Source: Vreelandella olivaria
Lineage (GTDB): Bacteria > Pseudomonadota > Gammaproteobacteria > Pseudomonadales > Halomonadaceae
Reading direction: 5' to 3'
NCBI GenBank assembly: GCA_004295565.1
Contig: AP019416.1
Coordinates: 1,736,001-1,800,000, forward strand
Length of the DNA stretch: 64,000 nucleotides
Part shown: positions 28,086 to 38,909 of the stretch, one piece after another
Layout of the letters: each line of letters opens with the position of its first letter
How positions within the stretch are numbered: position 1 is the first letter of the stretch
The notes under the pieces: generated by a model
Told to the model about the DNA's origin: nothing
Databases searched by the model: none
The model's input: the letters and a program-made list of their open reading frames with translations, nothing else
Position numbers and translations under genes: made by a program

Positions 28086-28606
28086 ATGTCACCGCTCATG
28101 CATAAATCATCAATTGCCAAAACAGTAACTGCGCTTTTTCCTTATTACTACTTGTTATTGTAGCCGTTACTTTTTACGAGGTGTTGGCCAGGTATATATT
28201 TAAATCCCCCACACTATGGGCCAATGAGTTGGCGCTTTGGTTATCTGCGATTCTTTATGCGGCGGCAGGTGTCTATGCAATGCAGCTCGACCAGCACCTT
28301 CGGATTACCGTTCTGTACGATGCTTCGCCATCTTGGCTGAAGCGAGTATTCGACTGTATTCAGCTGGTTTGCGTGCTGACCTACTGCTTGGCGGTATCCT
28401 GGTTCGGCTGGCCCAGCTCATGGAAAGCATTGGCAACGTGGGAGCGCTTTGGAACCGCTTGGAATCCTCCCATTCCTGCGACAGTCAAGCCTGCCATAGT
28501 GTGCGCAGCACTGATAATAGCGATCTACGCGATTATCAATTTTGTTAAAAATATGCGGGGGATCGACACTCGCTCACTGGCTGAGGAGAAGGGACGTGTC
28601 GATTGA
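28086..28606 (+). CDS. dctQ: TRAP transporter small membrane subunit, DctQ family
   Basis: Four-helix small permease subunit, about 170 residues. ATG at 28086 follows AAGGAGAACC. The frame breaks near 28140, within the first helix, and continues as LLLVIVAVTFYEVLARYIF. The DctQ signature region ARYIFKSPTLWANELALWL, with the typical W-x-x-E pattern, is clear. Further helices include CVLTYCLAVSWFGW and PAIVCAALIIAIYAIINFV. The 3' end overlaps the dctM start by 11 nt. Confidence 0.88.
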
Positions 28607-29900
28607 ATTAATTACCCTGGTACTTGTTCTGGGCGTCCTATTTCTGATGGCCATAGGTGTACCGCTAGCCTTTGCTGCGGGTTCTCTTGCGATCACAATC
28701 GCTTACTTTAATTATGGTACCCTGTTATCGCCATTGCCCACAAAACGATATATGGGCTGGCTACTGAGTATGCGTTACTCTCTATTCCGTTGTTCATATT
28801 TATGGCAACGCTGTTAGAAAGATCGAGAATTGCCCACGACCTTTACGATAGTCTCAATAAGTTATTTGGGCACAGAAAAGGTGGCGTAATGACCGTTACG
28901 CTGGTGATATCTATTTTTATGGCGGCTATAAGTGGGATCATTGGTGGCGAAATTGTTTTACTAGGCCTAGTGGCGCTACCTCAAATGCTGAGGCTTAATT
29001 ACGATAAGAAATTGGCAATTGGCGTTATTTGTGCTGGTGGTTCATTGGGTACAATGATTCCTCCGTCAATTGTACTCATTGTTTATGGGCTCACTGCCGA
29101 AGTTTCAGTGCATAAATTGTTTCTCGCTTCATTTGTGCCAGGGTTTGTGTTAGCGCTTGCCTATTATGCTTATATCTATATTCGCTGTACGTTAAATCCA
29201 AACCTAGCCCCAATGCCTGATAAAGTAGAGGTCGAAGCTATTGGGTGGAAGGATATCATTCATGGCTTCCTTCCATTTCTGTTGCTGATTTTTATCGTGT
29301 TTGGCTGTATCTATGGAGGAGTAACATCAATTACAGAAGCGGCTGGTGTCGCTGTGGGCGCCACCCTTATGGTGATATATGCACGTAAAGAACTTTGCAA
29401 AGAGCTAGTGTGGCAAGCGCTTAAAAGAACGCTCCTGTCATGCGGTATCATTTTATGGGTAACGTTTGGCGCAGCAGTATTGATTGGCATATACAATCTC
29501 TCAGGAGGACAGCAGTATGTTACTAGCTTTATCGCGGGACTAGGTATTTCTCCTTTGCAACAATCCTGGTTATGATGCTGGTGTTTTTCGTGCTTGGCCT
29601 GTTTATGGACTGGATTGGAATACTGCTTCTTACCATTCCTATTTTTGTACCCATTGTAACGCATCTAGGTTATGACCCAGTATGGTTTGGTGTGCTCTTT
29701 TCACTAACGATGCAAGTTGCATTTTGTCACCTCCATTTGGCCCGGCTGCCTTTTATTTGAAAAGTGTTGCCCCGCCTGAGGTTAGTCTTCAGACAATATA
29801 CGCTTCGCTTTGGCCATTTATGCTTATACAGATAGCAATATTGATATTTATGCTGGCATTTCCTGGTGTAGCACTTTGGTTACCTGCCGTACTTAGCTAA
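28596..29900 (+). CDS. dctM: TRAP transporter large membrane subunit, DctM family
   Basis: Ion-coupled large permease subunit, about 430 residues with about 12 helices. The start is a GTG at 28596 (MSIELITLVLVLGVLFLMA) preceded by GAGGAGAAG inside dctQ. Typical DctM segments are AIGVPLAFAAGSLAITIAY, GGVMTVTLVISIFMAAISGI, ICAGGSLGTMIPPSIVLIVY (conserved GGSLGxxIPPS motif) and FVLGLFMDWIGILLLTIPIF. Frame breaks lie near 28745, 29560 and 29735. With dctP and dctQ it would import the substrate catabolised by the following genes. Confidence 0.9.
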
Positions 29901-29912
29901 AAAGGATTAAAG

Positions 29913-31106
29913 ATGAAAATTACAGCGATAAAAACATATCGATTAAAAGAGTTTTCCAATGTGCTTTGGGTGCACGTTGAGACGGATGCGGGTATCGTCG
30001 GCTTAGGTGAAACATTTTATGGCGCTGGTGCTGTAGAAGCCCATATACACGAAACACTTTCCGAACGGTTGTTGGGCAAAGATCCTCTTCATATTGAGGC
30101 TCTGCACAAAGAGATGGTGTCACTACCCATGGCGCAGTCTTCAACAGGCGCTGAATACCGTGCAGCCTCTGCTATTGACATAGCTCTCTGGGATATCTTT
30201 GGTAAAGTATGTAACCAGCCAGTCCACCAAATGCTGGGGGGCTGTGTTGGGAAAAAATTCGCATATATAACACTTGTGCTGGTTACCGTTACGTTCGAAC
30301 TAACAATATTAAGCCGGTTTCAAATTGGAATTTAGGGGCTGCGGAGGGCCTTATGAGGATCTGGACGGCTTTATGAACCGCCCAGCCCAGTTAGCTGAAA
30401 ATCTCCTGGAGTCGGGTATTACGGCAATGAAAATCTGGCCATTTGACCCCGCTGCTGCGGAGACGCGTGGCCAGTACATCACCACACCGCAAATGAAAAA
30501 GCGATAAAACCCTTCGAAGAAATACGTAAGGCCGTTGGCGATGAAATTGACATCATGGTTGAGTTTCATTCTCAGTGGAATTTGCCGACTGCAAAAATAT
30601 AGCTAAGGAATTGGAGCAATTTAATCCCACTTGGTATGAAGACCCCATTCGCATGAACTCACCGCAAGCACTGGCTGAGTTTGCTGCTTCTACCTCTGTT
30701 TGGACATGTGCCAGTGAAACGCTTGGCTCTCGCTGGCCCTATAAAGACATGCTGGATCGTGACGCAACCCATGTGGTTATGGTCGATCTCTGCTGGACAG
30801 GGGGTTAACAGAAGGGCGCAAAATAGCCTCCCTTGCCGAAACCTGGCATCGCCCTTTTGCTCCTCATGACTGTATTGGCCCGGTCGGGTTTGTGGCCGCC
30901 ATTCACATGTCGTTTAGTCAGCCAAATACGCTCATTCAGGAGAGTGTAAGAGCTTTTATCGAGGCTGGTATACCGAGCTGGTAACGGTTGTACCCAAAAT
31001 AGAGAATGGCTTTGTATACCCTATGGAGGGGCCAGGGCTTGGCGTTGAGCTTTTGCCCACTTTCTTTAAACGCTCCGATTTGAGCGTGAGAAACACGTCA
31101 CTTTAA
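29913..31106 (+). CDS. Enolase-superfamily (mandelate racemase/muconate lactonizing type) sugar-acid dehydratase
   Basis: A Mg-dependent enzyme that takes a proton alpha to a carboxylate; most cluster partners suggest a sugar-acid dehydratase. The N-terminal capping domain begins MKITAIKTYRLKEF and GIVGLGETFYGAGAVEAHI. In the barrel are ITAMKIWPFDPAA (region of the first catalytic Lys), metal ligands in DIMVEFHSQWN, WYEDPIRM and CASETLGSRW, and a catalytic His in FAPHDCIGPVGF. The end is IENGFVYPMEGPGLGVELLP. Several frame breaks occur (near 30260, 30335, 30500, 30575, 30800 and 30965). The exact substrate (gluconate, idonate or another acid) cannot be read from sequence. Confidence 0.85.
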
Positions 31107-31117
31107 AGGAGCCACCC

Positions 31118-31879
31118 ATGGCAACGAATCTTTTGACTTAACAGGTAAAACCGCTCTTATTACAGGTTCTTCACGGGGCTAGGTCGCGCCTTTGCCGAGG
31201 GGCTTGCAAGTGCTGGGGCTTGCGTCATTCTTAACGGCATGAACCGGGAGCGGCTGGAAGCTGCTGAAAAGAGATGACTCAGAGTGGCTATCATGTCGAA
31301 ATCGCGGCGTTTGATGTCACCGATGAAAGCGAGGTTAAATCAGCCTTCGCTAAATTCGATAAAGCGGGTATCAATATTGACATTTTGATTAATAATGCCG
31401 GAGTACAGTTTAGAAAGCCGATGGTTGAGCTTGAAACATCCGATTGGCATCGTGTCATTGATACTAATTTAACCTCAGCGTTTGTTGTCGGCAGAGAAGC
31501 GGCAAAGAGAATGATTGAGCGTGGTGACGGAAAGATCATTAATATTGGATCCCTAACCAGCGAGCTCGCCCGTGCAACGGTTGCTCCCCACGGTAGCCAA
31601 GGGCGGGATTAAAATGCTGACCAAGGCGATGGCAGCTGAGTGGGGAGAGCATGGCATCCAGGCTAACGCCATTGGGCCTGGTTATATGTTGACTGATATG
31701 AATGAAGCCTTAACCTCAAACCCAGATTTTGATGCATGGGTAAAAGCCGAACACCCGCCCGTCGTTGGGGAAAGCCTGAAGAACTTGCAGGTACAGCCAT
31801 TTACCTTAGCTCTGCTGCTTCAGACTATGTTAATGGGCAAATCATTTATGCTGACGGTGGCATGATATCAGTGCTATAG
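31118..31879 (+). CDS. SDR-family dehydrogenase, gluconate 5-dehydrogenase (IdnO)-like
   Basis: A short-chain dehydrogenase of about 253 residues. The cofactor motif is [19 protein letters not shown] is seen in [14 protein letters not shown]. The catalytic Ser lies in [12 protein letters not shown], and the Tyr-x-x-x-Lys motif falls at the frame break near 31590 (residual [13 protein letters not shown]). The C-terminal part [15 protein letters not shown] and [12 protein letters not shown] matches IdnO-type 5-ketogluconate reductases. The start has AAGGAG 7 nt upstream. Further breaks lie near 31178, 31270 and 31780. Next to the IdnD-like gene it suggests the route L-idonate to 5-ketogluconate to gluconate. 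Confidence 0.85.
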
Positions 31880-31886
31880 GGGAGTT

Positions 31887-32929
31887 ATGCAAACAGTAGT
31901 CATACACGCCCCCGGCGACTTACGCGTCGAAGCGCATCCAGAAGCACATCCGCCCGGCCCAGGTGAAGTAACGGTCGCCATTAGTAAGGGGGGGATTTGC
32001 GGTTCTGATCTACATTACTTCCATAACGGCGGTTTTGGTGCGGTAAGATTGCAAGAACCTATGGTTCTAGGGCATGAAGTAGCTGGTATTGTCGCGGAGC
32101 TCGGTATAGGCGTTTCACATTTGAAAGTGGGCGATAAGGTGGCCGTGAATCCTTCGATGCCTTGTGGCGCATGTCACTATTGTCTGAGTGGCCAGCGCAA
32201 TCAATGCGAAGATATGCGATTTTTTGGAAGTGCCATGCGGTTTCCTCATCAACAGGGGCTGTTTCGCCAAAATGTCACGCTTCCTGCCCAACAACTCTAC
32301 CCGCTGCAACCCGAGACTGACCTGACGTATGCTGCCTGTGCAGAGCCTTTAGCCGTCTGCCTCCATGCAGTACGCCAAGCTGGCTCTTTGGTTGGGGGTA
32401 ACGTATTAGTGTCGGGGTGCGGGCCAATTGGCTGCTTAACGGTGCTATCTGCTGCTCGCGCTGGGGCTCAATATATTACCGCGACAGATCTTTCTGATGC
32501 TCCTTTAGCGATTGCGGCTCAACTAGGTGCGCATCGTAGTGTCAATCTCAATAGCCAGCCAGATGCGTTGGCTTCCCTTGCTCACGGGAAGGGAAGCCAA
32601 GATGTTATCTTTGAATGCTCGGGTAGCCCCAAAGCACTTGCGTCGGCATTAGAGATTATTAAGCCCGGTGGCACTATTATTTTGGTCGGTTTAGGTGGTG
32701 AGATCCCCTTTCCCTTAAATTTAGCGGTTGCTAAGGAGGTGAAGATGATAGGAGCTTCCGCTTTGACGAGGAATTTTCCCAGGCTGCTGACCTAATTGAT
32801 AGAAAGGTGGTTGATTTAAAACCTTTTGTATCTTCAGTTATACCCTTTAGAGAGGCAAGGTCTGCTTTTGAGCTAGCGTCTATGCGTGAAAAGTCGATGA
32901 AAGTTCAGCTTGACTTTGACGTGAGATAA
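31887..32929 (+). CDS. Zinc-dependent alcohol dehydrogenase, L-idonate 5-dehydrogenase (IdnD)-like
   Basis: A medium-chain dehydrogenase of about 345 residues. Catalytic zinc ligands are Cys in GGICGSDLHYFHNGG, His-Glu in VLGHEVAGI and Glu in CAEPLAV; the structural zinc Cys cluster is PCGACHYCLSGQRNQC. The cofactor motif is GCGPIGCLTVLSAARAGA. The start MQTVVIHAPGDLRVE and FGAVRLQEPMVLGHEV closely resemble IdnD. The frame breaks near 32755 and continues as FDEEFSQAADLIDRKVVDL to the TAA at 32927-32929. It follows the IdnO-like gene by only a few bases. Confidence 0.87.
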
Positions 32930-33106
32930 GCTTTTCCGTGATGGCCTGTTGTGTTTTTTTTGACAGAGGTTGACTGAATTTCAAGTTTAGGTTTTCTATG
33001 AAAAGTGCGGTGAGAGTTCTCATTTTTTCAGGCCTAATATTTTATTTGGCGAGTTTGTGCATGGTAAAGTAGTCAGTTTTTGTCCGATAATAATGGCTAA
33101 ATAAAT

Positions 33107-33816
33107 ATGAGTAATAAAACCAGTAATACGGGTCAGAACCTGCTTGATCTCGCCTATGATAAGCTTGAAGAACTCATCGTTACCTGCGAGCTAAAGCCAG
33201 GCAGCCACCTTAGGATTCAAGACTTACAAACGATGACTGGCTTTAATCGAATGCCGGTTTATCAAGCGACCACTCGTTTGGCTGCTGATACGCTCATGAT
33301 TATTCATCCACGACAAGGTATCCAGATTTCACCAATAGACTTGTCTCGTGCTTCACTGCTGCTTGACTTACGTCGGGATCTTGAAAGGTTTGTTATATCG
33401 CTGGCTAGCCAAAGGGCAAGCGACGCGGAAAGAGGTCAGTTTCGCCATATAGCTAATTTGTTAAAAACAAGTGAGTCCTTAACCATCTCTGAGTTCAATG
33501 CCTATGATAGAAAAATAGACCAGATGGTGCTTTCCGCGTGCGGTGAGCCTTTTTACAGTATACGCTTAGACCTCTGCATACTATTTTTCGAAGAATTGGC
33601 TGGGTTTACCATTCCTATGCTGCCGGTGGGGAAAGCCTTGATAGTACCGTGGAAGGTCATATAGCCGTCCTGGATGCCATACTTTCAGGTAAGCCAGAAC
33701 AAGCCGCACTGGCATCTGATAAGCTTATCGATTTTGTAAAAGATATGTTGCCCGTGTTAAGTGATGAATTACCTCCTAGTGTCTTTGATGTCAGAATGGA
33801 ATTTAATCAACCTTGA
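33107..33816 (+). CDS. GntR family transcriptional regulator, FCD/FadR subclass
   Basis: Probable local repressor of the sugar-acid cassette, about 235 residues. The N-terminal winged helix is seen (LAYDKLEELIVTCELKPGSH, LQDLQTMTGFNRMPVYQATT, GIQISPIDL). The C-terminal all-helical FCD ligand domain follows (LDLRRDLERFVISLASQRA, NAYDRKIDQMVLSACGEP). The frame breaks near 33570 and continues as LDSTVEGHIAVLDAILSGKP. It has its own upstream gap of 177 nt. A perfect palindrome before dctP is the best candidate operator. Confidence 0.87.
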
Positions 33817-33840
33817 TTTAATAACAATACTGGAGTTTTC

Positions 33841-34812
33841 ATGAATATAGTATTTCACGGCAAAAATGCACAAACATTTTTAGCAATTTTGCACCCCTGC
33901 TTGAGGGGGATCACACTATAAAGCTGTTGCCGGACGCGCTCGAATCCGCCGAAGATATTTCTTGTTATACTAGTGCCGATATTATTGTCGGTGTTAAATA
34001 TGATTCATCGCTACCTGCTTTAACCAAAACAAAGTTGTTTCATGTTCCTGGCGCTGGCTATGACGGTTTAGACTTCTCTCTGCTTCCAAACACAACAATA
34101 GTTTGTAATTGTTTTGGCCATGAGCAAGCGATCATTGAGTATGTCATGTCGGCCCTTCTGCTCAGGCATGTTCCAATAACCGATGCCGATGAAAGGTTAA
34201 GAAAGGGTGACTGGAAGTATTGGGCCGGTGGTGCGTCAGGCCTACGCACTGAGCTATCTTCTGAGTCCATAGGTATCATCGGTTATGGGCATATTGGAAA
34301 AGAATTGGCAAATAGGGCTCATGCTTTTGGAATGGATGTGTCGATAGCCAATAGAAGCAGGGTTGAAGCGTCTAGTCACATAAAAAAATCTTATGCTCTT
34401 GATGATCTCTCCTCTATGCTTAAGGATGTCGATATTGTTGTTAATACGCTCCCGCTGTCTGAAAATACGGAAGGCTTTATTGGTCAAAAGAGTTTAAAGA
34501 TATGAAAAAAGTGCTGTTTTTGTCAATGTCGGTCGTGGCCGCGTGGTTGATGAAAAGGCACTGTTTGATGCCCTGAATGAGTCGAGAATTGCTAGCGCGA
34601 TCATAGATACTTGGTATGTCTATCCAGCAGAATCAGATTCTAATCCTTTACCCGCGTCTCTTCCTTTCCATGAATTAGACAACGTGATTATGACCCCACA
34701 TATGTCAGGGTGGACACACGGTACGGTAAAGCGCCGCCAGTTAACGATGGCACGCAATATTAATAAACTGGCCAAGGGTGAGGGGCATCTTGTAAATATT
34801 GTTTCTGCCTGA
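33841..34812 (+). CDS. D-isomer-specific 2-hydroxyacid dehydrogenase family protein
   Basis: An NAD(P)-dependent oxidoreductase of about 323 residues. The nucleotide-binding motif is SIGIIGYGHIGKELANRA; the catalytic Arg region is NVGRGRVVDEKALFDAL; the Asp/Glu region is AIIDTWYVYP; and the His lies in IMTPHMSGWTHG. Frame breaks occur near 33880 and near 34500. It ends the cassette and might reduce or oxidise a 2-keto or 2-hydroxy acid made by the pathway; its substrate is not evident. Confidence 0.82.
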
Positions 34813-34873
34813 ATGCCAATTAAATCAGAAATCCGGTTTTGAACCTTGATCCATAATTAGAACGACATCGTTT

Positions 34874-34893
34874 GCTGACGATATCGCGTCAGC
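34874..34893. repeat. Small inverted repeat after the cassette
   Basis: GCTGACG-ATATCG-CGTCAGC lies 62 nt after the dehydrogenase stop, in a 252-nt gap before orn. No T-tract follows directly, so its role as a terminator is uncertain. Confidence 0.4.
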
Positions 34894-34940
34894 GGCAGAG
34901 GTGGGACTGTTTCCCCTCATGTTAAAGTGCGAGAATTTAT

Positions 34941-34991
34941 AGGGCCTGTGGACGTTGCGTCGTGATTCACGCTGTAACGTGCACAGGCCCT
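34941..34991 (+). terminator. Long hairpin upstream of orn, possible terminator of the cassette
   Basis: AGGGCCTGTG (34941-34950) pairs perfectly with CACAGGCCCT (34982-34991), and the stem continues through ACGTT/AACGT with a small internal loop. GTTTAACTG follows. It may end transcripts from the cassette before orn, or be a relic of the original rsgA-orn spacer. Confidence 0.45.
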
Positions 34992-35064
34992 GTTTAACTG
35001 TAAGCGTAAATTTAAGGCACAATGGCATGATTTGAATAGCCATTTAAGCAAAAGGATAACGGTA

Positions 35065-35670
35065 ATGAGCAACGAAACGACGGGTGCCGCAGAAGGAAAA
35101 ACAGCGCCGCGGGATGATCTGCTGGTGTGGATCGATCTCGAGATGACCGGCCTCGATCCTAATAAAGAGCGCATCATTGAAGTGGCCACACTCATTACTG
35201 ATGCGGACTTGAACGTCGTGGCTGAGGGGCCAGTCATTGCAGTGAAGCAGCCCGATAGCCTGCTGGCCCAGATGGATGACTGGAATCAGAAAACCCACGG
35301 CGAATCAGGTTTGGTAGCACGGGTAAAAGCCAGCAAGGTGGAAACGGCAGAAGCTGAGCAGCAAACCCTGGCGTTTTTGCAGCAGTACGCGGTGGCGGGG
35401 TCGTCGCCCATGTGTGGCAACAGTATCCACCAGGATCGACGCTTTCTCGAGCGTGAGATGCCTGCGTTGCTCAACTTTTTCCACTACCGCAATCTTGATG
35501 TGTCGACCATAAAAGAAGTGGCCAAACGCTGGAACCCCGGGGCGCTGGCGGGCTTTAGTAAACAGAATGTGCACCTGGCCATGGACGATATTAAAGAGTC
35601 GATTGCTGAACTGGCCCACTACCGCAATACGTTTTTACGGGTTGACCAAAGCCGCGACGAAGAAGAGTAA
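35065..35670 (+). CDS. orn: Oligoribonuclease
   Basis: A 3'-5' exoribonuclease that degrades di- and short oligonucleotides, including pGpG. The start at 35065 ([15 protein letters not shown]) follows AAAGGATAACGGTA. The DEDDh catalytic residues are seen: Asp and Glu in [14 protein letters not shown], Asp in [11 protein letters not shown], and His and Asp in [12 protein letters not shown]. The frame is intact. In Pseudomonas and Vibrio relatives it stands next to rsgA. Confidence 0.97.
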   Translation: MSNETTGAAEGKTAPRDDLLVWIDLEMTGLDPNKERIIEVATLITDADLNVVAEGPVIAVKQPDSLLAQMDDWNQKTHGESGLVARVKASKVETAEAEQQTLAFLQQYAVAGSSPMCGNSIHQDRRFLEREMPALLNFFHYRNLDVSTIKEVAKRWNPGALAGFSKQNVHLAMDDIKESIAELAHYRNTFLRVDQSRDEEE

Positions 35671-35683
35671 CTGAGGAGGGTAG

Positions 35684-36816
35684 TTAAGAAGAGTGGATGT
35701 CGGTAGCAATTCGCTTACCGCGCTTAAGGCGCTGCTCCTCCAGTGCCCAGTCGACGTGTTCGCGTACTAGCTCACTAGGATAGGCTCTACGCGCCCATAG
35801 CGCCGATTCTACCGCAACGCTCCAGGGCGCATTGCCAAGGCCGATAGCGATATTGCGCAGCCAGCGTTCATAACCAATGCGCCGAATAGGGCTGCCAGCG
35901 GTTTTATCCAGAAACTCCGCTTCGCCCCAGGCAAACAGGCTGATAAGCGATGCACGATCTAGATCATGGCGCGGTGCAAAGTCGTTTTCCTGGGTCGTGC
36001 GGGTAAAGCGAGTGAAGGGGCACACCAGCTGGCAGTCATCGCAGCCGTAAATACGGTTACCCATGGCGCGACGATACTCGACCGGAATCGCCCCGTGTAG
36101 CTCAATGGTGAGATAGGAGATGCACTTGCGTGAGTCGACCACTTTGTCGTCAACGATAGCCCCGGTGGGGCAGGCGGTTTGGCATGCGCTGCAGCTACCG
36201 CAGTGTTCATGCTCAAAGGGTGCGTCAATGGGGAGTGGCAGGTCGGTATACAGCTCGCCAAGAAAGAAGAGCGAACCCGCCTTGGGGTTGAGCAGCATGG
36301 CGTTTTTGCCGAACCAGCCAAGCCCGGCTTTTTGCGCCAGGGCGCGCTCCATCACCGGCGCTGAGTCGACAAAGGCGCGGTAGCCGAACTCGCCGACTTC
36401 CTGCTCAATTTTTTTTGCTAATAGGGCTAACCGTTTGCGAATAAGCTTGTGATAATCACGCCCTAAAGCGTAGCGGGAAACATAGGCGCGGTTGGGCTGG
36501 CCGAGGACTTTGGTGCTCTCCACTTCGGCGGGCAGGTAATCCATGCGCACGCTAATAATGCGCTGAGTGCCGGGTTCCAGCTCTGCGGGGCGGGTGCGCT
36601 TGGTGCCATGTTTGGCCATAAAGCCCATTTCACCGTGGTAGCCCTCTTCCAGCCACGCGTCCAGGTGAGCTTCATGGGCCGACAGCTCGGTATCGGTGAT
36701 ACCCACCTGCTGAAAGCCCAGCTCTCGCCCCAGGTTTTAATCAGGTCGGCAAGGCGAGCAAGTTTCTGGTCAGTCATTGCACCATCAGAACGTGCAAAGG
36801 CAGTGGAATTCGACAT
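35684..36816 (-). CDS. queG: Epoxyqueuosine reductase
   Basis: Cobalamin-dependent Fe-S enzyme of the last step of queuosine synthesis in tRNA. Two ferredoxin-type clusters are seen, CGSCSACQTACPTGAI and CDDCQLVCPF. The N-terminal part MTDQKLARLADLIKTWGE continues after a frame break near 36720 as VGITDTELSAHEAHLDAWL. Family segments are GEMGFMAKHGTKRTRP, YALGRDYHKLIRKRL, VDSAPVMERALAQKAGLGW and GKNAMLLNPKAGSLFFLGE. The start at 36816 is chosen; 36777 (MTDQ) is an alternative. It is convergent with orn (stop-to-stop 13 nt) and divergent from nnr. Confidence 0.95.
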
Positions 36817-36892
36817 AGTCAATCAACAGCAAGGCATTAAGCGCGCTATGCTAACGCATTGGCAGCCATCAAAACATGTGAAAGGAGCGATC

Positions 36893-38383
36893 GTGACAGT
36901 CCCGAATACTTCCATGCTACGCCCCTCTATAAAGCAGCCCAGGTTCAGGAACTCGACCGGCGCACGATCGCCGGGGTATCGATGGCTTTGCATTGATGCA
37001 GCGCGCCGCCTCAAGTGCCTGGCACAGCTTCCGCTCCCGTTGGCCTCAGGCACGCAGTATTACTGTGTTGTGTGGAGGCGGGAACAATGGTGGCGATGGT
37101 CACGTGCTGGCCGCGCTGGCCATGCAGTCTGGCCTGAAAGTGCAGCGGATAACGCTCAAGAGCGTTGACGAGCTGAGCGGTGACGCGGCGCGTGCCGCTG
37201 AGTTAGCCACATCCGCGGGGGTAGGCTGCGAGGAGTGGCACGCCGGTCTTGAACTCACCGGTGAAGTGATCGTCGATGCGCTGTTGGGTACCGGATTGAC
37301 TGGCGAAGTCGAGGGGCGCTTCAAGCGCGCTATTGAAATGATCAATGCCTCAGATCAGCCGGTGCTGGCGATTGATATTCCTTCAGGCCTGGTCGCCGAT
37401 ACTGGCGATGTGCCAGGTATTGCCGTAAAGGCCGCCTGCACGGTGACTTTTATCGGTGATAAGGTGGGGCTGCATACGGGTGATGCGCCGGCTTATACCG
37501 GTGAGATTGATTTTCGTCCCCTGGGCGTCAAAGCTCAGGCCTATTTCGATATCCTCCCACGGCTTGGCGACTGGATGATTCGCTGTTGGCAGCGGCGTTT
37601 GCACCCCGCCTGCGTACCAGCCATAAAGGCGACATGGGTCACGTGCTGGTGATGGGCGGGGCCCCCGGTTTTGGCGGGGCCGCGCTACTGGCTTGTCAGT
37701 CCGCTGCGCGTTTGGGAGCGGGTAAAGTGAGTTTGGCGACGGCGCCTGAGCATATTGTCGCCAGTTTGGTGCGTTGCCCTGAAGTGATGGCGCATGGCAT
37801 CCGGGGTGGCGCTGAGGCTGCTGAGTTGCCCAATAACGCTGATGTCATAGTGGTCGGCCCAGGGCTGGGGCAGGCTGCCTGGGGGCAGGCTGTGTTGCAG
37901 AGTGCGCTGCAGGCAGACAAACCGCTGGTAGTGGATGCCGATGGGCTGAACCTATTGGCGCGTCAGTGGCCGGATGTGCGTCGCGATAACTGGATATTGA
38001 CACCACACCCCGGTGAAGCCGCACGACTATTAAACTGTTCCGTTGCCGATATCCAGTCTGACAGGCCCGCTGCTGCCCAGGCGCTGCAACGGGCCCGGGG
38101 TGGCGTGGTGATTCTAAAGGGCGCGGGCAGCTTAATCGCCGGCCCCACAGGCTTGGTCGTATGCCCCTACGGTAACCCAGGCATGGCCAGTGGCGGCATG
38201 GGTGATGTGCTCAGCGGCATGCTGGGCGCACTGATGGCGCAGCGTGGCGACGTAGAGTTTAGCGCCTGGCTGGGAGCCATGGTGCATGCGCTGGCGGCAG
38301 ATCGCGCAGCCGAGGAGGCAGGCGAGCGTGGCCTGCTGGCCAGCGATCTGGCATTCTATGCGCGAAAATTGATTAATCCGTGA
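36893..38383 (+). CDS. nnr: Bifunctional NAD(P)H-hydrate epimerase / ADP-dependent NAD(P)H-hydrate dehydratase
   Basis: Repairs hydrated NAD(P)H. The start is a GTG at 36893 with AAAGGAG 6 nt upstream. The N-terminal YjeF epimerase domain has VLCGGGNNGGDGHVLAALA and LLGTGLTGEVEG. The C-terminal dehydratase domain has HVLVMGGAPGFGGAALLA, VVVGPGLG, VVDADGLNLLA, ILTPHPGEAARLL and the ADP-site motif GNPGMASGGMGDVLSGMLG. Frame breaks lie near 36930, 36985 and 37560. It is the first gene of the tsaE-amiB-mutL-miaA run. Confidence 0.94.
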
Positions 38384-38394
38384 AGGCAGCCCAC

Positions 38395-38909
38395 ATGCAG
38401 GTGCAATTAGACAGTGAAGAGGCCCAGGTCGCCTTTGGCGAAGCGCTCGGGCAGGTGTTGCAAGGACGCGGGCTCGTCTATTTAGAGGGGGAGCTGGGGG
38501 CCGGAAAAACCACCCTGACTCGGGGCATTTTGCGCGCTTACGGCCATCTCGGTGCGGTTAAAAGCCCCACTTATACCTTGGTAGAGCCTTACGAGTTGGG
38601 CTCCCAGCGGGTTTATCATCTGGACTTGTACCGTTTGTCGGATCCGGAAGAGCTTGAGTTTATTGGTGGTCGTGACGTGCTGGCCGACGATGCGCTGAGC
38701 ATTATTGAGTGGCCCAGCCGGGTGAGGGATGGTTGCCAGCGCCTGACCTTCGCCTAACCTTGGAAGTAATGGATCAAGGGCGTTTAGTCTCCCTGGCTGC
38801 GGGTAGTGATCAAGGTGAACGTATATTGGCTGCCTTGCAGGATTCGCTAAGTAAAGCAAGTAAGCTAATTTCCGACCAGTTGGAGAGTGGTGTGATTCAA
38901 TGGAAATAA
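38395..38909 (+). CDS. tsaE: tRNA threonylcarbamoyladenosine ATPase TsaE
   Basis: ATPase needed for making t6A at position 37 of ANN-decoding tRNAs, together with TsaB/C/D. Walker A is LEGELGAGKTTLTRGIL; VKSPTYTLVEPY and VYHLDLYRLSDPEELEFIG are family signatures; IIEWP marks the Walker B-like end. The frame breaks near 38715 and continues as PAPDLRLTLEVMDQGRLVSL to the stop at 38907-38909. The start at 38395 (MQVQLDSEEAQ) is preferred; an upstream GTG at 38380 would overlap the nnr stop. Confidence 0.94.
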
